Shown here in pieces: positions 17,043 through 25,099 of a stretch of 64,000 nt of DNA; position 1 is the first letter of the stretch; each line of letters opens with the position of its first letter. The notes beneath the pieces are model-generated. The model did not search any database, was not told the origin of the DNA, and saw only the letters and a program-made list of their open reading frames with translations. The position numbers and the translations under genes are program-made. Source of the stretch: Oleiagrimonas sp963817755 (GTDB lineage Bacteria > Pseudomonadota > Gammaproteobacteria > Xanthomonadales > Rhodanobacteraceae); assembly GCA_963817755.1 (NCBI GenBank), contig CAWFPB010000001.1, positions 496,001 to 560,000 on the forward strand, written 5' to 3'.

Positions 17043-18944
17043 ATGATTGAGATTACCCTTCCCGACGGCAGCAAGCGGCCGTTCGAACATCCCGTCTCCG
17101 TACAGGACGTGGCCGCATCCATCGGTGCCGGGCTGGCCAAGGCCACGCTGGCCGGCAAGGTCGACGGCCGTCTGGTCGATGCCGGTTTCTCCATCGACCA
17201 TGACGCCAGCCTGGAGATCGTCACCGACAAGAGTCCCGAGGCGCTGGAGATCCTGCGTCACTCCACCGCCCACCTGCTGGCCCAGGCCGTGCAGCGCCTG
17301 TACCCGGGCGCGCAGGTCACCATCGGTCCGGTGATCGACAACGGCTTCTACTACGATTTCGCCTACGAGCGGCCCTTCACGCCGGAAGACCTGGAGAAGA
17401 TCGAGGCGGAGATGCACAAGATCGTCGCCGAAAAGCTGCCGGTCGAGCGCAGCGTGAAATCGCGCGACGAGGCGGTGCAGTTCTTCCGCGACATGGGCGA
17501 GGAGTACAAGGCCGAAATCATCGAGTCGATCCCGGCCGGCGAGGAGCTTTCGCTGTACAGCCAGGGCGAATTCACCGACCTGTGCCGCGGGCCGCACGTG
17601 CCCGACACCGGCAAGCTGCGCGCGTTCAAGCTGATGAAGGTGGCTGGGGCCTACTGGCGCGGCGATTCGGACAACGCCATGCTCACGCGCATCTACGGCA
17701 CGGCGTGGATCAACGACAAGCAGCTCAAGGCCTACCTGCACCAGCTGGAAGAGGCCGAAAAGCGCGACCACCGCAAGATCGGCAAGGCCATGGACCTGTT
17801 CCACCAGCAGGAAGAAGGCCCCGGCATGGTGTTCTGGCATCCGAAGGGCTGGGCGCTGTGGCAGCAGGTCGAGCAGTACATGCGCAAGGTCTACCGCGAT
17901 TCCGGTTACAAGGAAGTCCGCGGCCCGCAGATCCTGGACGTGTCGTTGTGGAAGAAGTCCGGCCACTGGGACAACTACCAGGACAACATGTTCTTCACCG
18001 AGTCGGAGAAGCACACCTACGCCGTCAAGCCGATGAACTGCCCCGGCCACGTGCAGATCTACAATGCCGGCCTGCACAGCTACCGCGACCTGCCGATCCG
18101 CTACGGCGAGTTCGGCGGTTGCCATCGCAATGAACCTTCGGGTGCATTGCACGGCCTGATGCGCGTGCGCGCGTTCACCCAGGACGACGGCCATGTGTTC
18201 TGCACGCCCGAGCAGGTTGAATCCGAAGTGACTGCCTTCCATGCCCAGGCCATGAAGGTCTACGAGGATTTCGGCTTCGAGCACATCGAGTTGAAGATCG
18301 CGCTGCGCCCGGACGACCGCATCGGATCCGACGCGGTCTGGGATGCCTCCGAGGAAGCCTTGCGCAGCGCGCTGCGCGCGGCTGGCGTGGAATGGGACGA
18401 GCTGCCCGGCGAGGGCGCTTTCTACGGCCCCAAGATCGAGTACCACATGCGCGACTCGATCGGCCGCGGCTGGCAGGTCGGTACCATGCAGGTGGATTTC
18501 TCCATGCCCGAGCGCCTGGGTGCCGAATATGTGGACGAGCACAGCCAGCGCCGGCACCCGGTCATGCTGCATCGGGCCATCGTCGGCTCGATGGAGCGCT
18601 TCATCGGCATCCTGATCGAGCACCACGCCGGCCAGTTCCCGGCCTGGCTGGCGCCGGTGCAGGCGGTGGTACTGAACATCACCGATGCCCAGTCAGGGTA
18701 TGCTAGGGAGGTGGCGCAAGTCCTTGTCGAGAAAGGATTCCGCGTCGAGGCCGATTTGCGCAACGAAAAGGTCGGCTATAAAATCCGCGAGCATACGCTG
18801 GCGAAGGTGCCGTATCTGCTTGTCGTGGGCGACCGCGAAAAGGAAGCAGGCGCCGTGGCTGTGCGTAGCCGGACCGGAGAAGACTTGGGCAGCATGTCCA
18901 TGGCCGACTTCGTTGCCCGGCTGGAGACCGAGAGCCGGCACTGA
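17043..18944 (+). CDS. thrS: Threonyl-tRNA synthetase
   Basis: A 633-residue class II synthetase charging tRNA-Thr. Residues 1-62 form the TGS domain. The editing domain carries HSTAHLLAQA (about 76) and later a Cys/His set. The catalytic core has PMNCPGHVQIY and LRPDDRIGSD, and the anticodon-binding domain is at the C-terminus (KVPYLLVVGDREKE). Length is like E. coli ThrRS (642). The ATG at 17043 lacks a clear ribosome site; E. coli thrS is also under translational autoregulation at its start. It heads the thrS-infC-rpmI-rplT-pheS-pheT-ihfA-merR cluster. Confidence 0.97.
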   Translation: MIEITLPDGSKRPFEHPVSVQDVAASIGAGLAKATLAGKVDGRLVDAGFSIDHDASLEIVTDKSPEALEILRHSTAHLLAQAVQRLYPGAQVTIGPVIDNGFYYDFAYERPFTPEDLEKIEAEMHKIVAEKLPVERSVKSRDEAVQFFRDMGEEYKAEIIESIPAGEELSLYSQGEFTDLCRGPHVPDTGKLRAFKLMKVAGAYWRGDSDNAMLTRIYGTAWINDKQLKAYLHQLEEAEKRDHRKIGKAMDLFHQQEEGPGMVFWHPKGWALWQQVEQYMRKVYRDSGYKEVRGPQILDVSLWKKSGHWDNYQDNMFFTESEKHTYAVKPMNCPGHVQIYNAGLHSYRDLPIRYGEFGGCHRNEPSGALHGLMRVRAFTQDDGHVFCTPEQVESEVTAFHAQAMKVYEDFGFEHIELKIALRPDDRIGSDAVWDASEEALRSALRAAGVEWDELPGEGAFYGPKIEYHMRDSIGRGWQVGTMQVDFSMPERLGAEYVDEHSQRRHPVMLHRAIVGSMERFIGILIEHHAGQFPAWLAPVQAVVLNITDAQSGYAREVAQVLVEKGFRVEADLRNEKVGYKIREHTLAKVPYLLVVGDREKEAGAVAVRSRTGEDLGSMSMADFVARLETESRH

Positions 18945-18985
18945 GCCGGTTTGGTCAAACATTGTCATTCACTGGAGGACGAGGT

Positions 18986-19513
18986 ATCGCCACCCCTGAC
19001 AACAAGCGTAACCGTCGCAATCACGAAATCCGCGTGCCTCAGATGCGCGTGATTGATGCTGAAGGCGAACAGGTCGGCATCGTGACCCGCGACGAGGCGT
19101 TGGCCATGGCCGAGGAAGCCGGCCTGGACCTGGTGGAAATCCAGCCCAACGCGGAACCGCCGGTCTGCCGGATCATGGACTTCGGCAAGCACAAGTTCGA
19201 GCAGCAGAAGAAGGCGAACGCGGCGCGCAAGAAGACCAAGAAGATCGAGATCAAGGAAGTCAAGTTCCGTCCCAACACGGACGTGGGCGACTACCAGATC
19301 AAGCTTCGCAACATCCTGCGTTTCCTCGAGGCGGGCGACAAGGTCAAGGTGACCATCCGCTTCCGCGGCCGCGAGATGGCGCACCAGGAGCTGGGTCGCG
19401 AGCTGGCCAACCGGGTGCGTGAGGATGTGGGCGAACTCGGCGTGGTCGAGCAGTTCCCGCGCCAGGAAGGTCGCCTGATGGTCATGATGATGGCGCCTCC
19501 CAAGAACACCTGA
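18986..19513 (+). CDS. infC: Translation initiation factor IF-3, non-canonical ATC start
   Basis: A 175-residue IF-3. The start is ATC at 18986: a strong GGAGG (18974-18978) is placed 7 bases before it, and no ATG or GTG lies before the conserved N-terminal region (NHEIRVPQMRVIDAEGEQVG). IF-3 discriminates against unusual start codons, and infC is known to use AUU or AUC to repress its own synthesis, so the codon is expected to be functional. Conserved blocks include PNAEPPVCRIMDFGK (linker) and VTIRFRGREMAHQELG (C-domain). A TTG at 18962 also opens the frame but sits upstream of the ribosome site, so it is rejected. Confidence 0.93.
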   Translation: MATPDNKRNRRNHEIRVPQMRVIDAEGEQVGIVTRDEALAMAEEAGLDLVEIQPNAEPPVCRIMDFGKHKFEQQKKANAARKKTKKIEIKEVKFRPNTDVGDYQIKLRNILRFLEAGDKVKVTIRFRGREMAHQELGRELANRVREDVGELGVVEQFPRQEGRLMVMMMAPPKNT

Positions 19514-19726
19514 GGGCTCGAAATCGCGGCTGCACCCTGTTTTCCTCTCTGCGCTGGCCGCGGGGAGGGTTGATTTGCGCGAGGCTTCCCTCGCGCTTGT
19601 CATTCATAGTAAAATTCATGATTCGGCCCGATCTGGACGGGCCCTACAAGCCGATCCGGGCAGGACGGAAAGCGCCACGAGGTGGCCGCCGGGATCAGTC
19701 GAAAAACGAGACTCAAGGGAATCATC
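19514..19726. other. infC-rpmI intergenic leader
   Basis: A 213-bp gap within the ribosomal-protein cluster. It holds short inverted repeats (for example GCGCGAGG/CCTCGCGC around 19577-19597). In many bacteria this stretch carries an L20-responsive leader controlling rpmI-rplT. Such control is plausible here, but no specific fold can be assigned by eye. Confidence 0.35.
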
Positions 19727-19924
19727 ATGCCCAAGATCAAGACCAATCGGGCCGCTGCCAAGCGGTTCCGCAAGACGGCGACCGGCAAGTTCAAGGCCGG
19801 CCATGCCTTCAAGTCGCACATCCTGACCAAGAAGTCGACCAAGCGTAAGCGCGGTCTGCGTGCGCCCAACCACATCCATGAGAGCGACCGCAAGTCTGTC
19901 GCCCGCATGCTGCCGTACGCGTAA
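19727..19924 (+). CDS. rpmI: 50S ribosomal protein L35
   Basis: A 65-residue, very basic protein starting MPKIKTNRAAAKRF, the diagnostic L35 N-terminus. The length is standard. AAGGGA precedes the ATG. It is followed after 19 bp by rplT. Confidence 0.97.
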   Translation: MPKIKTNRAAAKRFRKTATGKFKAGHAFKSHILTKKSTKRKRGLRAPNHIHESDRKSVARMLPYA

Positions 19925-19943
19925 GGATCAGGAGTAGACCACC

Positions 19944-20621
19944 ATGGCACGAGTCAAGCGGGGCGTCATCGCCCGTCGTCGTCACAAGAAAATCATCGGT
20001 CGCGCGAAGGGCTACTACAACGCCCGCCGCAAGGTCTATCGCGTTGCCAACCAGGCCGTCATCAAGGCCGGGCAGTACGCCTACATCGGCCGCAAGCAGA
20101 AGAAGCGCCAGTTCCGCTCGCTGTGGATCGTGCGCATCAACGCCGCGGCGCGGATGTTCGATCTGTCCTACAGCCGCATGATCAACGGCCTGAACAAGGC
20201 CGGCATCGAGGTCGACCGCAAGGTCCTGGCCGACATCGCCGTGCATGACATCAAGGCCTTCGGCGCCATCGCCGCGCAGGCCAAGGCCGCGCTGGAAGGC
20301 AAGGCTGCACCGAAGCCGGCGGCCAAGCCCGCCGCCAAGAAGGCTGCGCCGAAGAAGGCCGCCGCCCAGGGCGACGATCTGACCAAGATCGAAGGCATCG
20401 GGCCCAAGATTGGCGAAGTTCTCGCCAATGGCGGCATCGGTACCTATGCCGAGCTGGCCGCCGCGTCGGTCGACAAGCTCAGCGAGATCCTGCATGAGGC
20501 CGGCAGCCGCTACGCCTCGCACGATCCGGGCACCTGGCCGCAGCAGGCCGAACTGGCCGCCGCCGGCAAGTTCGACGAGCTCAAGGCCCTGCAGGACGAG
20601 CTCAAGGGCGGTCGCGCCTGA
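19944..20621 (+). CDS. rplT: 50S ribosomal protein L20 fused to a C-terminal helix-hairpin-helix domain
   Basis: Residues 1-119 are a normal L20 (MARVKRGVIARRRHKK..., with YAYIGRKQKKRQFRSLWI). Instead of ending there, the frame continues for a further 106 residues to 225. Residues 120-142 are a Lys/Ala/Pro linker. Residues 143-225 hold a helix-hairpin-helix motif, KIEGIGPKIGEVLANGGI (148-165), then a helix, GSRYASHDPGTWPQQAELAAAG and a helical end. The same type of domain is known to me as a tail on L21 in Bacteroidetes and in other small HhH proteins; on L20 it is unusual. AGGAG precedes the ATG. The two parts read in one unbroken frame, so this is a true fusion rather than a shift. The tail may bind rRNA or DNA; its role is unknown. 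Confidence 0.95.
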   Translation: MARVKRGVIARRRHKKIIGRAKGYYNARRKVYRVANQAVIKAGQYAYIGRKQKKRQFRSLWIVRINAAARMFDLSYSRMINGLNKAGIEVDRKVLADIAVHDIKAFGAIAAQAKAALEGKAAPKPAAKPAAKKAAPKKAAAQGDDLTKIEGIGPKIGEVLANGGIGTYAELAAASVDKLSEILHEAGSRYASHDPGTWPQQAELAAAGKFDELKALQDELKGGRA

Positions 20622-20669
20622 TCGACACCTGAGTATTGGCCGCATCCGCGGCGAATCCAAGGTATCTTC

Positions 20670-20729
20670 CATGCGGGGAAGGGCGTTGCGTCCTTCCCCG
20701 CATGCGTTTGGAGGGGGCGCCGGCGCCCC
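20670..20729 (+). other. Two strong hairpins between rplT and pheS
   Basis: Hairpin 1 has 13-bp perfect arms (20670-20682 and 20692-20704) and a 9-base loop. Hairpin 2 is a 16-bp perfect palindrome GGGGCGCCGGCGCCCC (20714-20729), ending 20 bp before the pheS ATG. Neither has a T-run, so they are not ordinary terminators. They could be processing or stability structures, or limit pheS translation. Confidence 0.6.
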
Positions 20730-20749
20730 GGCGACGGAATGATCCATCG

Positions 20750-21745
20750 ATGAGCGACATCGAATCCCTGGTCCGCGAGGCGCTCGCGGACATCGAACGA
20801 ACCGACAGCCTGGACGCGCTGCAGTCCCTGCGCGTGTCGCTGTTGGGCAAGTCCGGCAGCATCACGGCGCTGCTCAAGGGCCTGGGCAAGCTGGCGGCGG
20901 ACGAGCGCAAGGCCGCCGGCGCCGCGATCAACCGCGGCAAGACCCAGGTGGCCCACGCGCTGGATGCACGCCGCGAGGCGCTGCAGGAGGCCGCGCTGGA
21001 GAAGCGACTGGCATCAGAGCGCATTGACGTCACGCTGCCCGGTCGAGACGGTGGTCGTGGCGGCCTGCATCCGGTCATGCGCGCACTGGAGCGCATCGCC
21101 GACATCTTCGAACGGCTCGGCTACCAGCGCGCCGAGGGGCCGGAGATCGAGGACGACTGGCACAACTTCGAGGCTCTCAATTTCCCGCCGAACCATCCGG
21201 CGCGGACCATGCACGACACCTTCTACTTCCCCGACGGGCGCCTGCTGCGCACGCACACCTCGCCGGTGCAGGTGCGCGCGCTCAAGGGACGCACGCCGCC
21301 GGTGCGCATCATCGCGCCGGGCAAGGTCTACCGCAGCGACTCGGACCAGACCCATTCGCCGATGTTCCATCAGATCGAGGGCCTGCTGGTCGACGAGACC
21401 TCCAGCTTCGCCGACCTGAAGGGCACCCTGGCCACCTTCGTGCGCGCCTTCTTCGAGCGCGACTTCGAGATGCGCTTTCGCCCCAGCTACTTCCCGTTCA
21501 CCGAGCCCTCGGCCGAGCTGGACATCCGCTGGGACACCGCCGACGGCAGCGAGCGCTGGATGGAGGTGCTCGGCTGCGGCATGGTGCATCCGAACGTGCT
21601 GTCCCACTGCGGCATCGACCCGGAGCGCTACACCGGTTTCGCCTTCGGCATCGGCGTGGAGCGTTTCGCCATGCTGCGCTACGGCGTGAACGACCTGCGC
21701 GCGTTTTTCGAGAACGATCTCCGGTTCCTCAGGCAGTTTGCCTGA
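20750..21745 (+). CDS. pheS: Phenylalanyl-tRNA synthetase alpha subunit
   Basis: A 331-residue catalytic subunit (E. coli 327). The N-terminal coiled coil (about 1-90) binds tRNA. The class II core has motif 2 around KVYRSDSDQTHSPMFHQIEG and motif 3 GFAFGIGVERFAMLRYG, with EPSAELDI between. It pairs with PheT as an alpha2-beta2 enzyme. The ATG at 20750 is supported by the conserved start MSDIESLV. It is followed by a palindromic repeat element and pheT. Confidence 0.97.
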   Translation: MSDIESLVREALADIERTDSLDALQSLRVSLLGKSGSITALLKGLGKLAADERKAAGAAINRGKTQVAHALDARREALQEAALEKRLASERIDVTLPGRDGGRGGLHPVMRALERIADIFERLGYQRAEGPEIEDDWHNFEALNFPPNHPARTMHDTFYFPDGRLLRTHTSPVQVRALKGRTPPVRIIAPGKVYRSDSDQTHSPMFHQIEGLLVDETSSFADLKGTLATFVRAFFERDFEMRFRPSYFPFTEPSAELDIRWDTADGSERWMEVLGCGMVHPNVLSHCGIDPERYTGFAFGIGVERFAMLRYGVNDLRAFFENDLRFLRQFA

Positions 21746-21748
21746 GGG

Positions 21749-21856
21749 CCGGGAATGGGGAATAGGGAATGGAGAATCGCAAGAGCAGCAATAGCCGGCC
21801 TGCGATATCGTCGATGACCTGCGCCCCATTCCCCATTCCCCATTCACGATTCCCGG
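21749..21856. repeat. Inverted (GGGAATG)n palindromic element between pheS and pheT
   Basis: The left arm 21749-21779 has degenerate GGGAATG heptamers, and the right arm 21824-21856 carries the complementary CATTCCC units, with about 44 bp between. The arms pair over at least 13 bp. The right arm ends 10 bp before the pheT ATG, leaving no Shine-Dalgarno sequence. A second member of the family lies at 35046-35140 before queA. Confidence 0.85.
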
Positions 21857-21866
21857 CTTTCAACCC

Positions 21867-24248
21867 ATGAAATTCTCCGAAAACTGGCTCCGCCAACTCG
21901 TCGACATCGAGGCCGATCGCGAGGCGCTCGTGCAGCGCCTGACCATGGCCGGCCTGGAGGTCGAGGATGTCCAGGTGCTGGGCGAGGCGCTGGACGGCGT
22001 GGTGGTGGGCGAAATCGTTGCCGCCGAGCCGCATCCCGATGCCGACCGGCTCCAGGTCTGCACGGTCGAGGCCGGTCTCGACGCGCCACTCACGATCGTC
22101 TGCGGTGCGCCCAATGCGCGCGTGGGGCTGAAGGCGCCGCTGGCTACAGTCGGCGCCGTGCTGCCCGGTGATATCAAGATCAAGAAGGCGAAACTGCGTG
22201 GCGTGGCGTCCTCGGGCATGCTGTGCTCGGGCAAGGAGTTGGGCGTGGACGCCGATGCGTCCGGCCTGATGGAACTGCCGGCCGGTGCGAAGACCGGCGC
22301 GCCGCTGCTCGAAGCCCTGGGCCTGCCCGATGCGTCCATCGAGATCGGCCTCACGCCCAACCGTCCCGACTGCCTGGGCATGTGGGGCCTGGCGCGTGAC
22401 GTGGCTGCGCAGTTCGACGCAAGGCCGCGAATCGAAAAGCCTGTCGAGGTACCAGTCGAGGGCAGGGCCGAGCGCGAAGTGCGCTTGGAGGCCGGCGCCG
22501 ACTGCCCGCGCTACCTGGGGCGCATCGTCCAGGATATCGACCCGGCTGCGCCCACGCCGCTGTGGATGGCCGAACGCCTGCGTCGCGCGGGCCTGCGCCC
22601 GATCAGCGTGGTGGTCGACGTCACCAACTACGTGATGCTGGAGACCGGCCAGCCACTGCACGCCTTCGACAACGACAAGCTGCAGGGCGCCATCGTCGTG
22701 CGACATGCCGACGAGGGCGAGCAGCTGACCCTGCTCGACGGGAGCGAGATCGACCTTTCGCCCGAGTTCCTGATGATCGCCGACGAGTCCGCGCCGCTGG
22801 CCGTGGCCGGCATCATGGGCGGACTGGCCTCCAGCGTCACCGACGACACCCGCAACGTGTTCCTGGAAAGTGCGCATTTCGCACCGACTGCCATCAGCGG
22901 TCGCGCGCGCAAGCTGGGCCTGCATACCGATGCCTCGCACCGGTTCGAACGTGGCGTGGACCCGGAACTGCCACGCCTGGCGCTGGATCGCGCCAGCGCC
23001 CTGTTGTGCGAGCTGGCCGGTGGGCGCGCCGGTCCGGTGCTGGGCGCTGAACATCCGGACGATCTTCCGCGCCGCACGGCGGTGTCCCTGCGCCGCGCGC
23101 GCCTGTCGCGGGTGCTGGGCCTGGAAATCGCCGACGCCGAAGTGTGCCGCATCCTCGAGGCGCTCGAATGCGCCGTCGAGGTCACGGAGGAGGGCTGGCG
23201 TGCCGTGCCACCCAGCCATCGTTTCGACATCGAGCGCGAGGAGGACCTGATCGAGGAGGTCATCCGCATCCACGGCTACGAGCACGTGCCGACCCATGCA
23301 CCATCCGGCGAGCTGGCACTGGCGCCGGATCCCGAGGAACGCCTGAAGGCGCGCGACCTGGCCGGGCAGATGGCCGCGCGCGACTACCAGGAAGCAATCT
23401 GCATGGCCTTCGTCGGCGACGAACTGCTGCAGGGCTGGAACCTGCGCGAGGCCCTGGTGCCGCTGGCCAATCCGCTGTCGGCCGACCTGGCCGTGATGCG
23501 CCCGTCGCTGTTGCCGGGCCTGGTCGAGGTGCTGCGCCGCAACCGGGCCCGCCAGCAGGTCCGCGTGCGACTTTTCGAGATCGGCCGCGTGTTCCGTGCG
23601 GGCGAAGAGAGACCGATGGAATCGGACCAGCTGGCTTTTGTCGCCTGCGGCTCTGCGCATGCCGAGCAGTGGGGCGAACCGGCCCGCGACATCGATTTCC
23701 ATGACCTGAAGGGCGACCTGGAGTCGTTGCTGGCGCTAACCGCATCCCCGGGGGCCTGGACCTTCGACGCCGAGGAACTGCCGCACTGGCTGCATCCGGG
23801 GCGTTCCGCCCGCGTGCTGCGCGATGGGCATGTGGCCGGCTGGATGGGTGAGTTGCATCCGCGCCTGGCCGCGGCTCTGGACCTGGACGGCACCGTCCTG
23901 CTGGCCCAGCTGGAAATGGATGCGCTGCTGACACGCACCCTGCCGCGGGCGACCCCGGTTTCCCGCTATCCGTCGGTGCGCCGGGACCTGGCCGTGGAAC
24001 TGCCCGATGTCGTGACGTGGGGTGCCGTGGAGGCGTGCGTTCGTTCCACGTTGGGCGCACGATTGGCGCAATTGCAGCTGTTTGACCGCTATAGCGGCAA
24101 AGGTTTGGGTGATGGGCGCAAAAGTCTCGCTATGGGCTTGATTTTGCAGGACGCTTCACGCACTCTAACGGACGAGGACGCGGACCGTTGCGTGGCCGAT
24201 GCATTGGCCGCGCTGGAACGCGATTGCATGGCGCGACTGCGAGGGTGA
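21867..24248 (+). CDS. pheT: Phenylalanyl-tRNA synthetase beta subunit
   Basis: A 793-residue beta subunit (E. coli 795). Residues 1-150 include the tRNA-binding/EMAP-like domain (PHPDADRLQVC). The B3/B4 editing module is mid-protein with VVVDVTNYVMLETGQPLHAFD and GIMGG. The B5 domain and catalytic-like core follow, and the C-terminal FDX anticodon domain ends the protein (PSVRRDLAVELP). The ATG at 21867 gives the conserved MKFSENWLRQLV. Translation may depend on coupling through the repeat hairpin because no ribosome site is visible. Confidence 0.97.
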   Translation: MKFSENWLRQLVDIEADREALVQRLTMAGLEVEDVQVLGEALDGVVVGEIVAAEPHPDADRLQVCTVEAGLDAPLTIVCGAPNARVGLKAPLATVGAVLPGDIKIKKAKLRGVASSGMLCSGKELGVDADASGLMELPAGAKTGAPLLEALGLPDASIEIGLTPNRPDCLGMWGLARDVAAQFDARPRIEKPVEVPVEGRAEREVRLEAGADCPRYLGRIVQDIDPAAPTPLWMAERLRRAGLRPISVVVDVTNYVMLETGQPLHAFDNDKLQGAIVVRHADEGEQLTLLDGSEIDLSPEFLMIADESAPLAVAGIMGGLASSVTDDTRNVFLESAHFAPTAISGRARKLGLHTDASHRFERGVDPELPRLALDRASALLCELAGGRAGPVLGAEHPDDLPRRTAVSLRRARLSRVLGLEIADAEVCRILEALECAVEVTEEGWRAVPPSHRFDIEREEDLIEEVIRIHGYEHVPTHAPSGELALAPDPEERLKARDLAGQMAARDYQEAICMAFVGDELLQGWNLREALVPLANPLSADLAVMRPSLLPGLVEVLRRNRARQQVRVRLFEIGRVFRAGEERPMESDQLAFVACGSAHAEQWGEPARDIDFHDLKGDLESLLALTASPGAWTFDAEELPHWLHPGRSARVLRDGHVAGWMGELHPRLAAALDLDGTVLLAQLEMDALLTRTLPRATPVSRYPSVRRDLAVELPDVVTWGAVEACVRSTLGARLAQLQLFDRYSGKGLGDGRKSLAMGLILQDASRTLTDEDADRCVADALAALERDCMARLRG

Positions 24249-24249
24249 A

Positions 24250-24549
24250 ATGGCGCTGACCAAGGCAGACATGGCCGAGCAGCTGTTTCTCGAAGTTGGC
24301 TTGAACAAGCGTGAAGCGAAGGAATTCGTCGATGCGTTTTTCGAAGCCCTTCGCGAAGCGCTCGAACGGGGGGAGCAGGTAAAGTTGTCGGGTTTCGGCA
24401 ATTTCGACCTGCGCCAGAAGAATCAGCGCCCGGGGCGCAACCCGAAGACCGGCGAGGAAATTCCCATCTCCGCCCGTCGTGTGGTGACGTTCCGTCCGGG
24501 CCAGAAACTCAAGGTGCGAGTCGAAGGCTATGCTGGACCCAGGCAGTAA
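24250..24549 (+). CDS. ihfA: Integration host factor subunit alpha
   Basis: A 99-residue DNA-bending protein of the HU/IHF family, exactly the length of E. coli IhfA. It begins MALTKADMAEQLF and contains the beta-arm sequence GRNPKTGEEIPISARRVVTF. It starts one base after the pheT stop, as in many gammaproteobacteria. It acts in chromosome organisation and sigma-54 transcription, which is relevant to the glnK promoter at 57.5 kb. Confidence 0.97.
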   Translation: MALTKADMAEQLFLEVGLNKREAKEFVDAFFEALREALERGEQVKLSGFGNFDLRQKNQRPGRNPKTGEEIPISARRVVTFRPGQKLKVRVEGYAGPRQ

Positions 24550-24886
24550 CGCAGAACTTCCGGTCATTCCGGCCAAGCGCTACTTCACCATTGGTGAAGT
24601 CAGCGAGCTGTGTGCCGTCAAGCCGCACGTGCTTCGCTACTGGGAACAGGAGTTCCCGGCGCTGAAGCCGGTCAAGCGGCGTGGCAACCGGCGCTACTAC
24701 CAGCGCCACGACGTGCTGATGATCCGCCAGATCCGCTCGCTGCTGTACGAGCAGGGCTTCACCATCACCGGTGCCCGGGCGCGGCTGGAGGGCGGCGACG
24801 CCCAGGTCGAGTCGAGCATGTCGCAGCAGATCATCCATCAGGTGCGCATGGAGCTCGAGGAAGTCCTCGATATTCTCCGTCACTGA
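24530..24886 (+). CDS. MerR-family transcriptional regulator downstream of ihfA
   Basis: A 118-residue protein with a MerR-type winged helix at residues 18-85 (YFTIGEVSELCAVKPHVLRYWEQEF, then RRGNRRYY). The C-terminal part is short and helical with no Cys ligands, so metal sensing is unlikely. It overlaps the ihfA 3' end by 20 bp in another frame. Genes of this type are routinely found directly after ihfA in pseudomonads and xanthomonads; their function is not established to my knowledge. Confidence 0.9.
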   Translation: MLDPGSNAELPVIPAKRYFTIGEVSELCAVKPHVLRYWEQEFPALKPVKRRGNRRYYQRHDVLMIRQIRSLLYEQGFTITGARARLEGGDAQVESSMSQQIIHQVRMELEEVLDILRH

Positions 24887-24919
24887 ACCTTGCACCTATC
24901 GTTCCTGTGCGCGATCAGC

Positions 24920-24925
24920 TAGAAT
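24920..24925 (+). promoter_or_regulatory. Candidate -10 box of the tRNA-Pro promoter
   Basis: TAGAAT lies about 26 bp upstream of the mature tRNA 5' end and is followed by a GC-rich discriminator (CGCGCC), the type linked to stringent control. No good -35 box is found at 16-18 bp spacing. Confidence 0.4.
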
Positions 24926-24950
24926 CGCGCCTCCTGTTTTTGCCGCCCGT

Positions 24951-25027
24951 CGGGGCGTAGCGCAGCCTGGTAGCGCACTACAATGGGGTTGTAGGGGTCG
25001 CGAGTTCGAATCTCGCCGCCCCGACCA
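24951..25027 (+). tRNA. tRNA-Pro (anticodon GGG)
   Basis: A 77-nt cloverleaf with encoded CCA. The acceptor arms CGGGGCG/CGCCCCG pair fully. The anticodon stem CTACA/TGTAG encloses the loop ATGGGGT with anticodon GGG. The T arm carries GTTCGAATC. It reads CCC and CCU proline codons. It closes the thrS-to-merR cluster. Confidence 0.97.
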
Positions 25028-25045
25028 TCGCGGCAACAGATCACG

Positions 25046-25073
25046 AAAAACGGCGCCCTGGGGCGCCGTTTTT
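25046..25073. terminator. Bidirectional intrinsic terminator between tRNA-Pro and serA
   Basis: A hairpin CGGCGCC/GGCGCCG is flanked by AAAAA on the left and TTTTT on the right, so it can end both the tRNA transcript and the convergent serA transcript. Confidence 0.85.
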
Positions 25074-25099
25074 CGTTGGGCGGATTGGCAGGATGGATT

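Noticed and set aside
18962..18985. TTG start for infC adding eight residues
   Set aside because: The GGAGG ribosome site lies downstream of the TTG, so translation must begin after it, at ATC 18986.
20636..20749. Phenylalanine leader peptide before pheS
   Set aside because: The short frames present contain at most one Phe codon and the hairpins lack T-runs, so classical attenuation is not supported.
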